64,000 nucleotides of DNA from Mantamonas sphyraenae (GCA_026936335.1 JAPMXV010000045.1:372001-436000); one strand, 5' to 3'. Positions 20,685-34,490 are shown, counted from the first letter of the stretch. Numbers and translations: made by a program. The notes: generated by a model from the sequence alone, not told the origin.

Positions 20685-23600
20685 ATGGCGGACGTCCAGG
20701 TGCCAAGCACCACCTGTCTCGAACTCACCTCGCACTTTTCACGGCTGTTGGGAAGCAGTGGACGCATTCGCATTCGCTCCCTTACCGCCAGTAAGTCCTT
20801 GCTGGCTGTGGGCGTCAACACAGGAACCGCGTACCTCTTTGCGCGCCCGTCCCTCAAGTATCTGCAGCCTATCACGCCCACAAAGGCCAAGAGTGCAGCC
20901 ACTCAGTTGGCTCTTGGTGGTCCAGAAGACCGGCCCGAGTCGCTCTTGGCTGTGGGACTGGAAACCGGTGCGCTTCTCGTGTGGCAACTCAATCTGCGCC
21001 AACTCCGCACCCGCGAGGAATTGCTGGGGCAATCCGATGCCCACATGGGACACGAAATCACTGCCGTGGCATTTTGGAAGGCAGGCACCCTGGTCCTGAG
21101 TGTCGATCAACAGGGGGTCCTTGTTGCCACGCAGGTTCCCGACGCGTCCACGCGCAACCCGCTTGCCAGCGTCCAGCTGTACACAGCCGAAGAGGAGGTG
21201 CTTCAGATGGAAGTGCTCCAACATATGATCCTTATTTCCACATACACTCGTTCTCTCGTGCTCCACACCGTGGGCGACACCCTTGAGGACCTCCGCGTCG
21301 ACAGAGACGTTCAGCTCGGCTCCAAGGCTCGTGATGGCTTCTTTGGCGCCTGTTTCTCCCAGCTGGCCATTGACGACGAGCTGGTCGCCTTCTCTGCGCG
21401 TCCTGGCTACCGCACATGGGTGGCTGATGTCGAGTCTGGCGAAGTGTACCACACGGTGAAAGCAAAGGGTTCCCTCATTGAACTCTCCACCGCAGGCAGT
21501 GTCCTCGCCATGGATGGCAGTGGCGGCGTAGTTCCGGAAACAGTTCATGCGTTCGGGCAGATGTTTCGACTGGGAAAGCGCCTGCTGCTGACTTGGAACG
21601 TAGACGACGCCACGGCCTCCAGCTCCGTCTACATCGTCAATCCCGACCACGGCGTTGTCGAATGGCGCTACGAGAGTGCAGAGGCTCTGTGTGTTGCCAC
21701 CTCAGGTCCACATGCCTTTGTCGTCGACGACAACGGCGAGGTGCAGCGAGTATGGCAATTGTCGCTTGCCCAAGCGGCTTCGGAAGTCGACGACGCACAA
21801 AGTGTTGCAGAAGAGGGGAAAACGGAACAGAAGGAAGAGGAGCACGAGGAGGAGGAAGAGGAGGAAGAGGAGGAAGAGGAAGAGGAGGAGGAGGAGGAAG
21901 AGGAACACCAAGGGGAAGAGGAAGTGGAGGATGAAGAAGTTGGGGAAGCGGAGACAAAGCAAGGAGAGGCGCACAAGGTCGAAACAGAGACGGAAAGGGA
22001 AGCTGGGCAGGAAAAAGACGTGGGAGATGCAGGAAAACTAGAGTCACAGGATGCAGACAGCATCTCTGTGGCTTCGGCACCGCCTGCAGTCGAAGCGACC
22101 TCCGTGGAGCCGATATCCGCAGCTGCGGTGGCTGGCGGTGGACGAAAGGGCAAACGAGGCGGGAAGCGAAGGCATAGGAGCATGACGAACATCGAGGATC
22201 CAAGCAGTGGATCGAGTGTTGGAGTGGGATCGGGGCTGGACATGTCCAACCTGCGCGATCCGTCCATGCCCACCAAGCTTGTGACCATTAACATGAAGAG
22301 CACGCGCAGCAAAGCAGAGGTGATGGGACAGTCTGTGGTTAAGACTGTGAGCAGCACAGAGATGGGTGTAGAGAAGAAGCGCAGCAGCAGCAGCAGCAGC
22401 GTCTTGGGGGAGGCGCACTCAGAAGACAGCTACGGCGCACGGAAAAAGGAGGGCCGAAAGGAGGGCAAGAAGGACGCAGAGGGCAATTTGATGGAGGGCA
22501 TGAACAAGATGTTCCAGTCGCTGGCGAGCAGCGCGTCGTTGGACGGACTCATGGGTGGCGGGAGCAAGTCGCGCGGAAGCCCGCTGATCAGCGATGGCAG
22601 CAGCGATGCGTCTGGTGTGCAAGATGCCGGTGAGTTTCAGGAGAGTGAAGCTGCTGTGGTCAACCCCACCCTGGTGGCCATCAAGAAGCAGGGACGCAAA
22701 AAGAGCATCATCAAGAAACAGATCCGGAAGCAACAGCTGGAGCAACAAGGGGTCATTGTGCGCGATGCAGATCGGGTCGCCACTGCCACATCCGCCACCA
22801 CCACGACGAACGGGGACTCTATCATGACTGAGGAAACGACACCATCGGCGTCGGAGAGCGACGACGTGGAGCTGGACGGATCAGAGAGGAGCTGTTGATA
22901 CCGCGCAGACGGTGGTGGAGAAGGGCCAGGAAGAAGAGAACGAGAAGGAGAAAGAGGAAAAGGGGGAAGAGGTGGCAGCAGAGCAGGGCGTTGGTGAGGA
23001 GCACAAGGGTCGTCAGGTGGAGGCGAACGGCAAGATCACCACAAGCGGTGAGGTCGCGACGGTCGCCAAGGGCAATGGGTTGGAGGAGGACAAGGCAACA
23101 AAGAAGACAGCACAAGAAAGGAAGCAACAACGGAGGCAAGGAAGGCTGGTGGGTCTGTGGAGAAACGCCCAGTCAAGGCGTGGACGCAAAGCGCGCTGCA
23201 AGTGTACAGTAGGAAAGGGCAGGCGTCGGAGCAAGGGGGAGGCGAGTCTCCAACGCCGATGGCATCGCTGCTGCAGCGATGGTTGGACATGTTTACTGAA
23301 GCCAGCCAAGAGGAGCGGGAGGAGGTGCCGTGGGAGTGGGCGAGCGTTTTGTGCACAGCGTGCTTCTGCATGGCGCTGCGACCGGGGCAAAAGGCAGGGC
23401 TGACGGCACAGTGGGACTGGGAGGTGGACGAATGCTGCGGCTTTGTGGAACAGTTGTACGAGTGGCTGGATGTGCCGAGCGTGCTGTTTGCACTGAACAA
23501 CAGAGGCCAGGGTCGCTTTGCCAAGGCGGTAGCGCTGGTTCAGGCACTGGAAGACGGAGGGAAGCGTGCAAACCCAAGCAGCAAAGCCAGTGATTGCGTG

Positions 23601-24977
23601 TTGATGGAGGCATTGGAGGGGATGGTGCGTGCAGGTGGCGAGCAGGAGGTGGTTGTGCTGGAACGGCTTGCCAGCGAAGCTGACGTCGGGCTGATGCTGC
23701 GCCTGCTGCCGCAGCTGCTACAGGTGCGTGCAGAGGACACATGTGTCGTGTGTGCCAGCATGTTCCCCGGCATACAGACGTGGAACATGGAGCGTGCGTG
23801 CGTGGAGGCAGGAGTGGACGCGGTGTGTCTGCTGCCCTTTTACAAGGCGCTGTTGGACATGGGCACGGAAATGGTCACCCAAGTGGCGAATGCGCATTTG
23901 GCTGGAGCTGTGGTGCCGCCGGTGCACAATTGGCACACGGTGGGGCGGTACTTTGAACTTTGTCTGCGCGACGAACCTCCTGCGCGCGAGAGGCTGTTTG
24001 GAGACGAGATGGGACGGTTGCCGGCTCGAGATGCACACCGTGTGGTGTGGAAGCACGAGAAGGAGTTGCTGGGCATTGTGACACCGGCCGTGGGTGTGGC
24101 AGGGGCCGAGCGCGACACGATGCAGCTTGTGAAGCTGTGCATGCAGCACGGTTTCTGGCTTGGTCTGCTCACTCTGTACATTGAAATGGACCAGTTGGTG
24201 CCAGCCATGCATGTGGTGGTGCACACGGACGACTGGGAGTCGTTGCAGGTTCTGATGGAGAACAACGGCCAGGAAGACGACTGGCGGCAGCTTCTGGATG
24301 TTGTGAACAGTGTGGTGAACAGCGATGGACAGGAGACTCATGATGGCAAGGACCAGGAGGAGTCTGGGCTTGGTGGGCTTGTCGGAGGGGCCGACGAACC
24401 CAGTGCAGGCGAGGAGGTTCCGGTGCACAGCAAACGCGCAGTGAGTGTGGAACGTGTTGTGACGCTGATGGCACGTGCCGTGGGACCTGTCCAAGCCTTG
24501 AGTCTGTTGCTGGAGTGGCCCGAGCTTGCACAGGCTGGGGTGCCCCCGTCAGTGTACCGCGAGTGTATCCGGATGGGAGACGTGGCTGAACAGCAGCAGG
24601 AGATCATCCACGAGATGCTCGGTGTGGTTGGAGAGTATACGTATAGCAGGCGGCCAAACACAATGGCACCGCAGTTCTACGCAGTGCTGCGAGCGGAGCT
24701 GCAGGAAACAGCGCACGCCTTGCCCTTTGTGCGCAAGAGCAAGCTGACGTTTGAACACACGGGTAAGCTCCCAGCGTTTTTTGAGGATGGAAACACGCAC
24801 TGGGGCGTGCAGGTGGACATGGACGATCGGTGTGCTGTGTGCACGCTTCCCTTGGGCGAGCTGGTCAGCGCCAACGTCCTTGTGTTTGGATGCGGCCACG
24901 GCTTTCACCAAGGCTGCAACACAGCGGGAGGCTGTGTGGTATGTTACGACCGCGCCCAGGACGACGGAGTTTGGTGA
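20685..24977 (+). CDS. HPS5: HPS5-like beta-propeller/solenoid protein with C-terminal zinc finger (BLOC-2 candidate); reading frame interrupted
   Basis: The 5' part (20685 to about 22890) has WD40-like blades: LLAVGVNTGTAYLFARPSLK, LLAVGLETGALLVWQLN, the RDGFFGACF block, and SARPGYRTWVADVESGEV, which match animal HPS5 and less closely TECPR2. A long Glu-rich insert (about 21820-21930) and Lys/Ser-rich linkers follow. From about 23090 to 24977 an alpha-solenoid leads to a RING-like finger (CAVC...VFGCGHGFH...CVVC). Between 22828 and 23157 the frame shifts by one base and later shifts back. No good GT-AG intron bridges it and the sequence is purine-rich, so indels, an atypical intron or frameshifting are all possible. 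It could instead be two genes. HPS5 proteins serve endosome-to-organelle traffic. Confidence 0.65.
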
Positions 24978-25043
24978 AGTGCAAGAGTAAATGGCAGGGG
25001 CGCGCTTCGAAAGTGGGTTTTGTTTGCCGAGGCCAGCACGTCG

Positions 25044-26085
25044 TTAGATGGCCACATCGCCGGCGGTGTTGGCACTGGCAGACGACTTTTTGGGCAAATT
25101 CTTGTACGACTGTGTGACGAGGTAGAAGCTGTAGTAGACGAGAGAAAAGAGGCAAAACTCGAGGACGCGGTAGACATACTGGCGGGTGACGTAGGCAGAG
25201 GCGTCGTTGTCAATAGTTCCCGGGATGGAGAAAATGAGGAGGACGATAATGTATATGACAATGAAGAAGGAGATGAGGAGGTTGACACGGGCGACAATGG
25301 CGAGGGTGGAGGGATTGTTGGGATTGCCCTGGAAGCGAAAGTAGAAGCGGATGAGAAAGATGACGGTGATGACAAGGGCCAGGGTGGTGGAGATGAAGTA
25401 CATCAAGGATCCCGTGGCACGCACGTCGCCGTGGGTCCAGGCCTTGAGGATGGTGCCGATGAGGCCAAAGAGAAGCGTCACGCTCACAAAGGCCTTGTAG
25501 AAGTTGAGGACACGGCGCTGGATGCCGGCGCGTCCGTGGTGCGAGTATGTGACTGTGGTCCACATGTAGCAGACGAAAATGCCGCCGGTGACGAGCAGCA
25601 GGTTGCCCAGGTCAAAGAGAATGGACGAGCTCACGTAGTCGCGGTTGTGGGCGACTCCCAGAATCCCAGACAGCAGTTTGCCTGGGTGTGGCATGAGCCA
25701 GGGCAGTCGAAATGGTGGGGTGTGTGTGTTTTCGTGTGAGAGAGCGGCGTGGGTGTGCGAGTGCGGTGGAAGGGGAACAGAGGAAGGGAAGAGCCAAAAA
25801 TTCGCGCGTCACGGAGACGAGGGAGGGAGGAGGAAACGGGGACGGCAGCGCAGACGTACAGAGGGAGCCCAGACCTCCACAGATATAGCAGAGGGTGCGC
25901 ATGCTAATGAGGCGCAGGCCCATGTAGCGCTGGATGCTGATGGCCTGATGCAGGAGGATGACGGCGAGGACGCTGGTGATGAGATTGAGCACAATCGAAA
26001 CGGCGTGGTAGGTGTCGCACAAAGGTTGGTCACACGTGCCCGGATCGACAATGCGAGCGTCACAGATGCAATCGGCGTCTGCCAT
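25044..26085 (-). CDS. Orphan seven-helix membrane protein, paralogue of the 37129-37971 gene
   Basis: Two exons, 26085-25860 and 25681-25044 (donor GTACGT, acceptor ACCCAG, phase 1), give 287 residues. Seven hydrophobic segments can be counted. The short N terminus has a Cys cluster (CICD...C...PLC) just before the first helix, and TM7 is preceded by YVTRQYVYRVLE. The last residues are Lys/Ser-rich. The same Cys pattern, TM3 start (VSxSxLxD) and TRQxxYRV motif occur in the gene at 37129, so the two form a family. I find no GPCR motifs such as DRY or NPxxY. Function unknown. It is convergent with the HPS5-like gene (66-base gap). Confidence 0.8.
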
Positions 26086-26169
26086 GGCCGTGTGGGGTGG
26101 AAATTGGAATGGCCCAAAAAAACCAAAAGGAAGGGTTTGTTGTGGGTGCGTTTGCCCCGTTGCAGCTGC

Positions 26170-27187
26170 TCACATGTGGAGGACGGTCTGGTCCAGAGGA
26201 TGCTCACTCTGGATGTCCCACGTGATCTTGATGGTGGAGGAGTTGACGATGTGGGCACGGCAGTTGCAGTTGTCGTCCACGACGGCAGTACCCCACACAA
26301 CCTTCTTCTCACCGTCGAGGAACTCAATGTCGATGTCGTTGAAGACCACGTTGCCGTTCTTCGGGTAGTTGTCGCAGCGCCACACCTTTTCCATGACAAA
26401 GAAGGAGTGGTCAAACACCTTGGGCTGGCCGTTCTCGTCGTTCTGGATGGGGATGGAGGAGAACACGCTCTGACCCGTGGTCGTGTCTGTGTTCAGCATG
26501 CTGTAGCTGTTGTTTCCCTGCTCCAGCCAGATCTGGCAGTGCATCACGTCACCCGGGGAGACGGAGATGCTCTCCGAGTTGTGGTTGTGGACGGGCGACC
26601 CTGCACGGAGGCGAGAAAGGGGGTCAGGCACAACGGGGACAATGTGTCAGCGATGCGAATGGGCATGTGTGTCGCTCGTGTGACCCACTGCAACGAAATG
26701 GCCAGCACCGGACGCCGCAAAAAAGGACTTAAGCCGTCCACGCGCCTCTTTCTTTGGCCGTTCTTTCCATTGCATGGACTCTCCGTACAACCTACACTGG
26801 AAATATTCGTTGTAGGCATTCCAGCCGTTGCCAAGCCACGGGTTGACGGTCTGGATGAGGTTGCTGGGAGGAGAAATCAGCGGGGAACAGCGTCAGCAGC
26901 AGAAGCAAAAAGAGGAGCCTGAGCCAAAAAGGCCAAACCCAAACGCACAGGTTGTCGTGAGACTCCACCGAGCCCCAAGGAGAATAGAAAGCGTCGTTGT
27001 TTCCGTTGGCAGGGAGGTCTGGGACGACCATGGTGTAGCTGAGCGACTTGATGCCGATTTGGGTCTTGCTGGGATGGACGCCGACGGCATAGCCCATCCA
27101 ACCCTGGGCAGGGTCCTGGGCCAATGTGGCGGTGGCCAACATAAAGAGGAAAAGGGCAACGAGGTTGCTGCGCGACTGGGCAAACAT
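26170..27187 (-). CDS. Secreted protein with eqolisin (peptidase G1)-like fold
   Basis: Three exons, 27187-26949, 26863-26796 and 26600-26170, join in phase to 245 residues, similar to the roughly 260 of fungal G1 peptidases. A signal peptide (LVALFLFMLATATLAQ) is followed by GWMGYAVGV, then NLIQTVNPW, where G1 enzymes have LQTG with the catalytic Gln. Next come WNAYNEYFQW (family WYEWYP), SISVSPGDVMHCQIW (family SGITISEGDSI) and FDHSFFVMEKVWR (family NAEFIIEDF, with the catalytic Glu). Gln is retained. Depending on the alignment gap, the Glu position is either Glu or Ser, so activity is uncertain. Eqolisins are acid proteases best known from fungi. Assignment is by pattern only and needs a profile search. 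Confidence 0.6.
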
Positions 27188-27265
27188 TGCGTTGAGGTGT
27201 GTGGTGGGTTGGGGGCGGTGGCGGAGCCAAACCCACGAAACCCTGCACACACAAGCCCTGCCAAC

Positions 27266-28927
27266 ATGCCAGGTCGCAACCGGTCCCGTCGGGGCACAAA
27301 GAACATGCGCAAGAACACAGACATTGCAGACCTGGAAACGGCGTTGGAGGAGCGCCGCGAAGAGGTGCGGCAGCGAGGCGGAGAGCTGGACGAGTTGGCG
27401 GATTCGGAGTTGTTTGTGGTGGACGCCAAGGGAGACGGGGCGGCGGCCCCGCGGCAGAGCAGGCGGGGAAAACGGGAGCCGTGGTTCAAGCGCAAGTTGA
27501 GGGAAATGCAGCGAGGGAACATGGAGCCTGTGGGGACGAAGAACGTGACGCGTGCGAAACATGCACAGGAGCCACAGCGCAAGATGAAGTACACAAAAGA
27601 GACGTTGAGCAAAGCGCAGGCGTTGCTGGCAGGGAAATTCGAGGAAGACAGCGACAGTGAGACTGAGTACGAAGGAATGTCGGAGGCGCTGCAGCAATAC
27701 CTGGTTCAGCGAATGCAAACAAAGCGGACGCGTCAGGAGAGGCCGCTGGGGACTCATCGGGCTGGAAAGAAGAACAAGAAGAGCTTGCGACGGGTCACAG
27801 TGCGTGCGTTAAAGGAGAATCCGGACATGCTGGCTTATGTGGAGGGCAAGGGTTGGGCTGAGGACGAGGACGGGCAGGTGGCCAAGTACGGCCTGGAACA
27901 CATCAGCCGCAGCGAGGCAGAGCCAGAGGAGGAGACACGCAACCCATGGAAGGACATTCCCCGAGTGCGAGACAACCGCTTTGTGCGCAAGTTGCAGGAG
28001 GCACGCCAGAAGGGCCTGAACGAGGTTGCGGCGGTGGAAGTGCACGCCGGTGCATCGTACGTGCCTGACAAGGAAGCGCACCAACGACTGCTGGCACAAG
28101 AAGTGGCACGTGACTTGGCGGCAGAGGAGCGGCGGGAGAAGCTGCGTGCGCAACTGGACGTCAAACACAAGTTTGCACACGAGGCGGAGCCGGACGATCT
28201 GACGTCACAGATGCTGGGTGTGCGTACAGACGTGGATCCGACACAACAGGGCGCCGGAGTGGCAGGCGACTCGGATTCTGAATCGGAAGACGAGTCGGAG
28301 GAGGAGGATTGGGGCCTGGCCACAGCAACAGCGAAGGAGAAGTTGCAACCTGTGCAGGGCAAACGCAAGACACGCAGACAACGCAACAAAGAAAAAGCGG
28401 CAGCAGAGAAGGAAGCAGCACGACTGGAGGCAAAGAAGCGAAAGCGTGAGGCACACGAGGTGGCACAGGCCAAACACAACGGGCAGGTGGTTGCACAGAA
28501 GCTGGCAGAGCGGGAAGCGAAGCGGCAGCGACGTATGGAAGCGGCTGCAGAGCGTGAAAGGACGCTGCCGAAGCGATTGGGCAAGAGGAGGTACCGCGAG
28601 CCGAAGCAGGAGGTGCTGATGACGACGGAGCTGCCGTCGTCGTTGCGCTCTCTCAAGCCGCAGGGCAGTGTGTTGGCTGATCGCTACGACTCGTTGCTGC
28701 GACGCAACATTGTGGAGCCGCGGCAAAAGGCCAAGAAGCGCACTCCGAAGTATCCGAAGATCGAGTACGATCGTCGCGCGGTCGGTGAAAAGGCACGCAA
28801 GATGCACGAGGCACGCGAGCAGGAAAAGGCGGAGGAGAAGAAGAAGAAGCGTTTGGCAAAGGAAAAGCAGCGCGTGGACATGGCAGCAGCCAAGAAGAAG
28901 CAGTCGGAGCCCGCGCTGGTTTGGTGA
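27266..28927 (+). CDS. NOP53: NOP53 ribosome-biogenesis factor (GLTSCR2/PICT1)
   Basis: Single exon, 553 residues, highly basic with Glu/Lys coiled stretches. NOP53 works in the nucleolus and recruits the exosome-linked helicase Mtr4 during 60S maturation. The N terminus SRRGTKNMRKNTDI and the segment ELADSELFVVDAKG match the family, as does NPWKDIPRVRDNRFVRKLQE in the middle. The diagnostic C-terminal block LPSSLRSLKPQGSVLADRYD and LLRRNIVEPRQKAKK is present. An acidic, Ser-rich patch (about 28260-28310) lies centrally. An upstream in-frame extension exists, but ATG 27266 fits the family start. The gene is 78 bases from the divergent eqolisin-like start. Confidence 0.92.
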   Translation: MPGRNRSRRGTKNMRKNTDIADLETALEERREEVRQRGGELDELADSELFVVDAKGDGAAAPRQSRRGKREPWFKRKLREMQRGNMEPVGTKNVTRAKHAQEPQRKMKYTKETLSKAQALLAGKFEEDSDSETEYEGMSEALQQYLVQRMQTKRTRQERPLGTHRAGKKNKKSLRRVTVRALKENPDMLAYVEGKGWAEDEDGQVAKYGLEHISRSEAEPEEETRNPWKDIPRVRDNRFVRKLQEARQKGLNEVAAVEVHAGASYVPDKEAHQRLLAQEVARDLAAEERREKLRAQLDVKHKFAHEAEPDDLTSQMLGVRTDVDPTQQGAGVAGDSDSESEDESEEEDWGLATATAKEKLQPVQGKRKTRRQRNKEKAAAEKEAARLEAKKRKREAHEVAQAKHNGQVVAQKLAEREAKRQRRMEAAAERERTLPKRLGKRRYREPKQEVLMTTELPSSLRSLKPQGSVLADRYDSLLRRNIVEPRQKAKKRTPKYPKIEYDRRAVGEKARKMHEAREQEKAEEKKKKRLAKEKQRVDMAAAKKKQSEPALVW

Positions 28928-29576
28928 GCGGGCAAGCACTTGTTGTTGTTGTTGCGGCGTGATTGGTTTGCGCTCCGAGCGTGGGCACATGTGAATGGAT
29001 TCCCATACACCTACACCTGGCGTCTTCTTCCATTCTTCTTCCCCTCCCCCCCCTTTCCCTGTGGGCAATGCTTGTTGTGACCATGGGGTACGGTGCGATG
29101 GCGGGCGGAATCTTGCAGTCCCATATCGTCTCTGCTAGCGCCTGCCGTGCACTCCATGCATCCACACACACTCCTTCCAACATGGATGTGCATGCACAAG
29201 TGCAACGTTCAAAAACGCCTCGGATGCGGTCAAAAGCCGATGCGGCGCCGACGCTCGCGCCCGACCAACACAAACCAAAGAGCCAAACTCGAAGGACTTC
29301 CTTGACCGACTTCAAAACAGTCAAAGAAACACTCGAAGCGAACAAAACTCAACCAACAACCAAACTCTTCTTTTTAAAGGTGTGTTTGAGTGCGTGCATG
29401 TTGTGTCGTGTGTGCCGTGTGTGTCGTGTGTGGCCGCGACGTGCGTGCAGCTTTTTGCGCGCACGGCAACGGTCACATGTGGCGCCCGCCAAAAACGGCT
29501 CCCATCCGCGTCTACGCATCCGTATGCTGACTCTGTGTGTGCACGTGTGTACAGAAACAACTACCAAACAACAACA
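28928..29576 (+). promoter_or_regulatory. Alpha-tubulin upstream region with a 5'UTR intron
   Basis: No coding gene is supported here. A CA/AC-rich, T-poor stretch (about 29255-29379) looks like 5' UTR. It is followed by a likely intron 29380-29554 (donor AAAG/GTGTGT, acceptor GTGTACAG) and a 22-base UTR exon before the tubulin ATG. Long open readings that cross this area continue through the tubulin introns and are artefacts of low stop density. Confidence 0.5.
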
Positions 29577-31306
<1,730 letters not shown>

Positions 31307-32035
31307 TGAGGTAAAATCCACCTGTTTGTCTTCCACTTTCATTCTCTGTCCATCCTTCCGTTTGTTGACCTTTCTCGTGTCGGCGCACCTTTTGGGCAAC
31401 GTGAAAAAGCGCCTGGTCGCAAGCCGTCCGCTTGGTCGTCTCATGCGCACACATGAGCTGTTGGTGTGCGCACGCGGAGTTGATAGGATGGTGACCTGCC
31501 TGTTTTCGCTCATTCCCGCGCGAAAGCGCAATCGAACGATGGCCATGACGCCGGGGCCCTTGGATGCGAGGCTCCGGCAGATGCGTGGTCCTGAACACAC
31601 AGCGGTTGGGAAGGTCTGTGCAGCCGAACTACCTCGAGAGGAGGTCTACTATCGTAGCGGTAGTGGACTGCCGAACCAGAAACGTTTGTTGTTGCTTGCT
31701 GATCTTGGGGTGACGTCTTGGCACGTCCGGCCGAGGATGCGTCGCGATGTCGTGCGCAGAGGCTGTCCATTGGTTTCGGCCGTGGGCTCTGGATCGTCGC
31801 AAGTGTGGAACGCACGGCAGAGGCTGCGAGGGCTGCTTGCATGCATTCATGGCGTGTGGGTTGTCCGAGTTCCGTTTGCTCGTCTATGAGTTCAATGCGC
31901 GGGGTGCGAGCACAGTCGATGTGCTCCATGGACTCAATCCAGACTAGTTGCGCGAAAGCACACCTCCATTTTTTTGTGTTTGTGTGTGTGGGGGGGAGAT
32001 GTTGACTGTGCCACGTCGTGGTTGTCTGTGTCTCC
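31307..32035. other. Gene-free stretch between convergent alpha-tubulin and FHIP
   Basis: This 729-base stretch holds the 3' ends of both convergent genes. I see no conserved protein, tRNA A/B box or repeat. One open reading (from about 31540) is unremarkable. It is among the longest intergenic gaps in an otherwise crowded window. Confidence 0.5.
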
Positions 32036-34490
32036 TCACCCGCGGATCACCTGCTGCACGGCAGCCATCTCCTTGCAAAACTCCTCAAGCACAACCAAAG
32101 CCTGCACAAACGTCTCGTGCTGCGCATCCAGGGCCATTTGGGACGTGATGTCCTCCTGTGAAGCCTGTGCGTCGTCTGCACCCACCTGCAGCACACGGCG
32201 CGCCTCTTGCATGATCTCGCCAAAGTTTGCGATGCGCGATGCCTCTTCCTTTGCCTGCTCTGCAACCTGCTGCAGCACAGAGTAAACTGTACGCACTCCA
32301 GCCTCGTCTTTCATCTTCCACGCGGGTACGTCGCCTTGCATGCTGCCTGGAGCGGCACCCAGCGTCCGTACGGGCTCCAGAAAGTAGTTGTGCAAGCTCG
32401 CCACTGGCAGCTGCGCCAGCCGGCTCAGGATACCCGTGAGCACCGCATTGGCGTTCATCGATGATTCCAGAGACACCTCCAACTTGTCCAGGAGGATGCT
32501 CAGGAACAGGCCCTCGGCCTCGATCCCGTCGTCGTCCAGCGTTTCGTTTTGCGCTGCCGCTTCCTCCTCCGTCTGCATCGCCTCTTGCATTTCCTGCAGC
32601 TTCGCCTCGTCCAACCAGCCCTTGCACTTCAGCTGCGCGTATCCTACGTTTTGTTGGGCATCCACCAGGTATGCGTCGTAGCCGTGCACGTGTGTACCCG
32701 ACTCGCCAGCACCCATCTCCGGGTTGCTGAATGCAAACAGCTCCAGCCACGCGTTCCCACCTTCACCCTGGCCTTGTTTGTCTGTGTTCTCCTCCGCATC
32801 CTCCTCTGCCGGTGGCTCCTCAAACAGAGACCCCTCCGTGCCAGCAGGGAGTAGATTGCGCGCAACCAAGTTGTACACCACTGCCTGGTCGCATGTGTCC
32901 ACCAGATCCTCAAACAGCTGCAGGGTCGCCAGTGCCGTCTTTTCTTCCATGTACATGACCCTGTGGATCAGCGTCTTGCGCACAAGGTGGCCCTTGCGCT
33001 GTGCAGGCGTCTCGGGACCAACAAACGCCCCGAGCAGATAATGAACCAGTGCCTCCCGGTTCTCGCTTGTGTTCAGTGCCTCCACAAGGCCACTCAAGTG
33101 GATGGTGGCGTTCACAATAGCCCCTTCCGATGCTTCCAACAACCGCGGCTGAAGCACTTGACACAGAAACTCGCTGTGCAACGCCTCGGCAATCTGCTCG
33201 CGCAACTGTGGGTGCGACGCCTGCGCCACCTGATTCAGAAACTGGGCGTACTCGTAAAAGTCTTCAATGGCCAGCGGTTGTGTGGACAACACCTCCTGTG
33301 CCGCCTCGGCACTCTCGGGCATCTTGTAGAAGTGCATTGTCAGGCCGTTCATCAGGTACGCGGCAAACTCGGTGTGCCGCACCACAAACTCTGTGATCTC
33401 CTGCTTGTGCAGCTGCAGGCAGCTCAACAGGCCCTCGCGTGCTCGTTGCTGCGTAATCACCTGCTCGTCGTTCAGGAAGGGCACGAGTGCAGAGAACAGC
33501 ACAAAGTCCACTCCGCTGCCTCCTCCCTCACCACTCGCTCCGTTCTTCTTTGCTGTGTTGCGGAAGAAGATTGAAAAGTAGTCCGGGTGTTCCTCCAGTC
33601 GGCTTGCCAGGTTGGCCAGAAACGACACAAAGTTGAACTTGTGGTCCAACGACACCACCTTGTCGGGCTCGTCAAGTGAGTGAACAATCACTGCCATCAG
33701 GGTTCCGTGAACGTTCACATTCGGGATCAGCGGATCCTTGATCTCCTTGAGCATCGTAGAGAAAGCGTTCATCACCAACGACGCCACTCCTGTCGGGCTC
33801 TGTGACCCCTCCCCCTTGTGTTAGCCGTGGCCCAAAACACAGATCCCGCTTTTCCGGCCCTCTCGGCCGTGTTCTGTCCCCGTTCTGCCTTTATCGCTGC
33901 CACGCTTGCCGCCATGTATGCCCTTCCGCCCACAATACACTTCTATCCACTCACCTCTGTCTTGGCAAACGCCCACAGCGTCTCCATCACCCGCTCCGAC
34001 AGAAAGTACTCCAGAACGGGTCCCGTGCCGCCATCCTGCTTTGTCTGCTCCTCGTTCGACTCATCCACCAGGATCTTCACCATTGCGTCCAGCTGCTCCT
34101 CTGCATACCTGTACTTTGTTGCCTCGTCTACATGCGTCCATCATCCACCCGTGCACGTCCACAGCCCCGCGCGTCAGCTCTCCGCCCAAGCCATTTGCCT
34201 CCTCCTCACACACAGCGAGCCCACTCCCGCTCGCATTTGCTCAGCCCTCCAAGACGGCACCTCCCCATACACACCCCGCGGCGCTTCGCACTGCTCTCTC
34301 GCATCGTGTGTCACCACACCGCCCATGGACTACACTCACCAGCGTCTGACTGCGCACACGTGTACTGAAAGTTCTCCCAGTTGCTCTTGAACTTGTCCAG
34401 CGGCGTGTCCCCGCTCACCGCAAGCACATCCTCGAACAACTGGGAAGCGCCGCTCAACAGCTTGCCTGCTCCTCCAAACCAAGACGACAT
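32036..34490 (-). CDS. FHIP: FTS/Hook-interacting protein (FHIP/FAM160 family)
   Basis: FHIP proteins form the FHF complex with FTS and Hook and link Rab5 or other endosomes to dynein-dynactin. Three exons, 34490-34340, 34127-33955 and 33799-32036, join in phase to 695 residues. The N terminus (FKSNWENFQYTCAQ) resembles the family start. The body has the all-helical signature: DHKFNFVSFLANLASRLEEH near DYFSIFF, then VDFVLFSALVPFLNDEQVIT, QQRAREGLLSCLQL and a C-terminal region with LSILLDKLEVSLESSMNANA. An acidic Gly-rich linker is inserted before the C-terminal region. Family membership looks good; subtype cannot be set. A dynactin p150 gene lies in the same window (58127), but Hook and FTS are not seen here. 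Confidence 0.87.

Noticed and set aside
31380..31960. tRNA or small RNA gene after alpha-tubulin
   Set aside because: I looked for A and B box motifs on both strands and found no convincing pair or cloverleaf.
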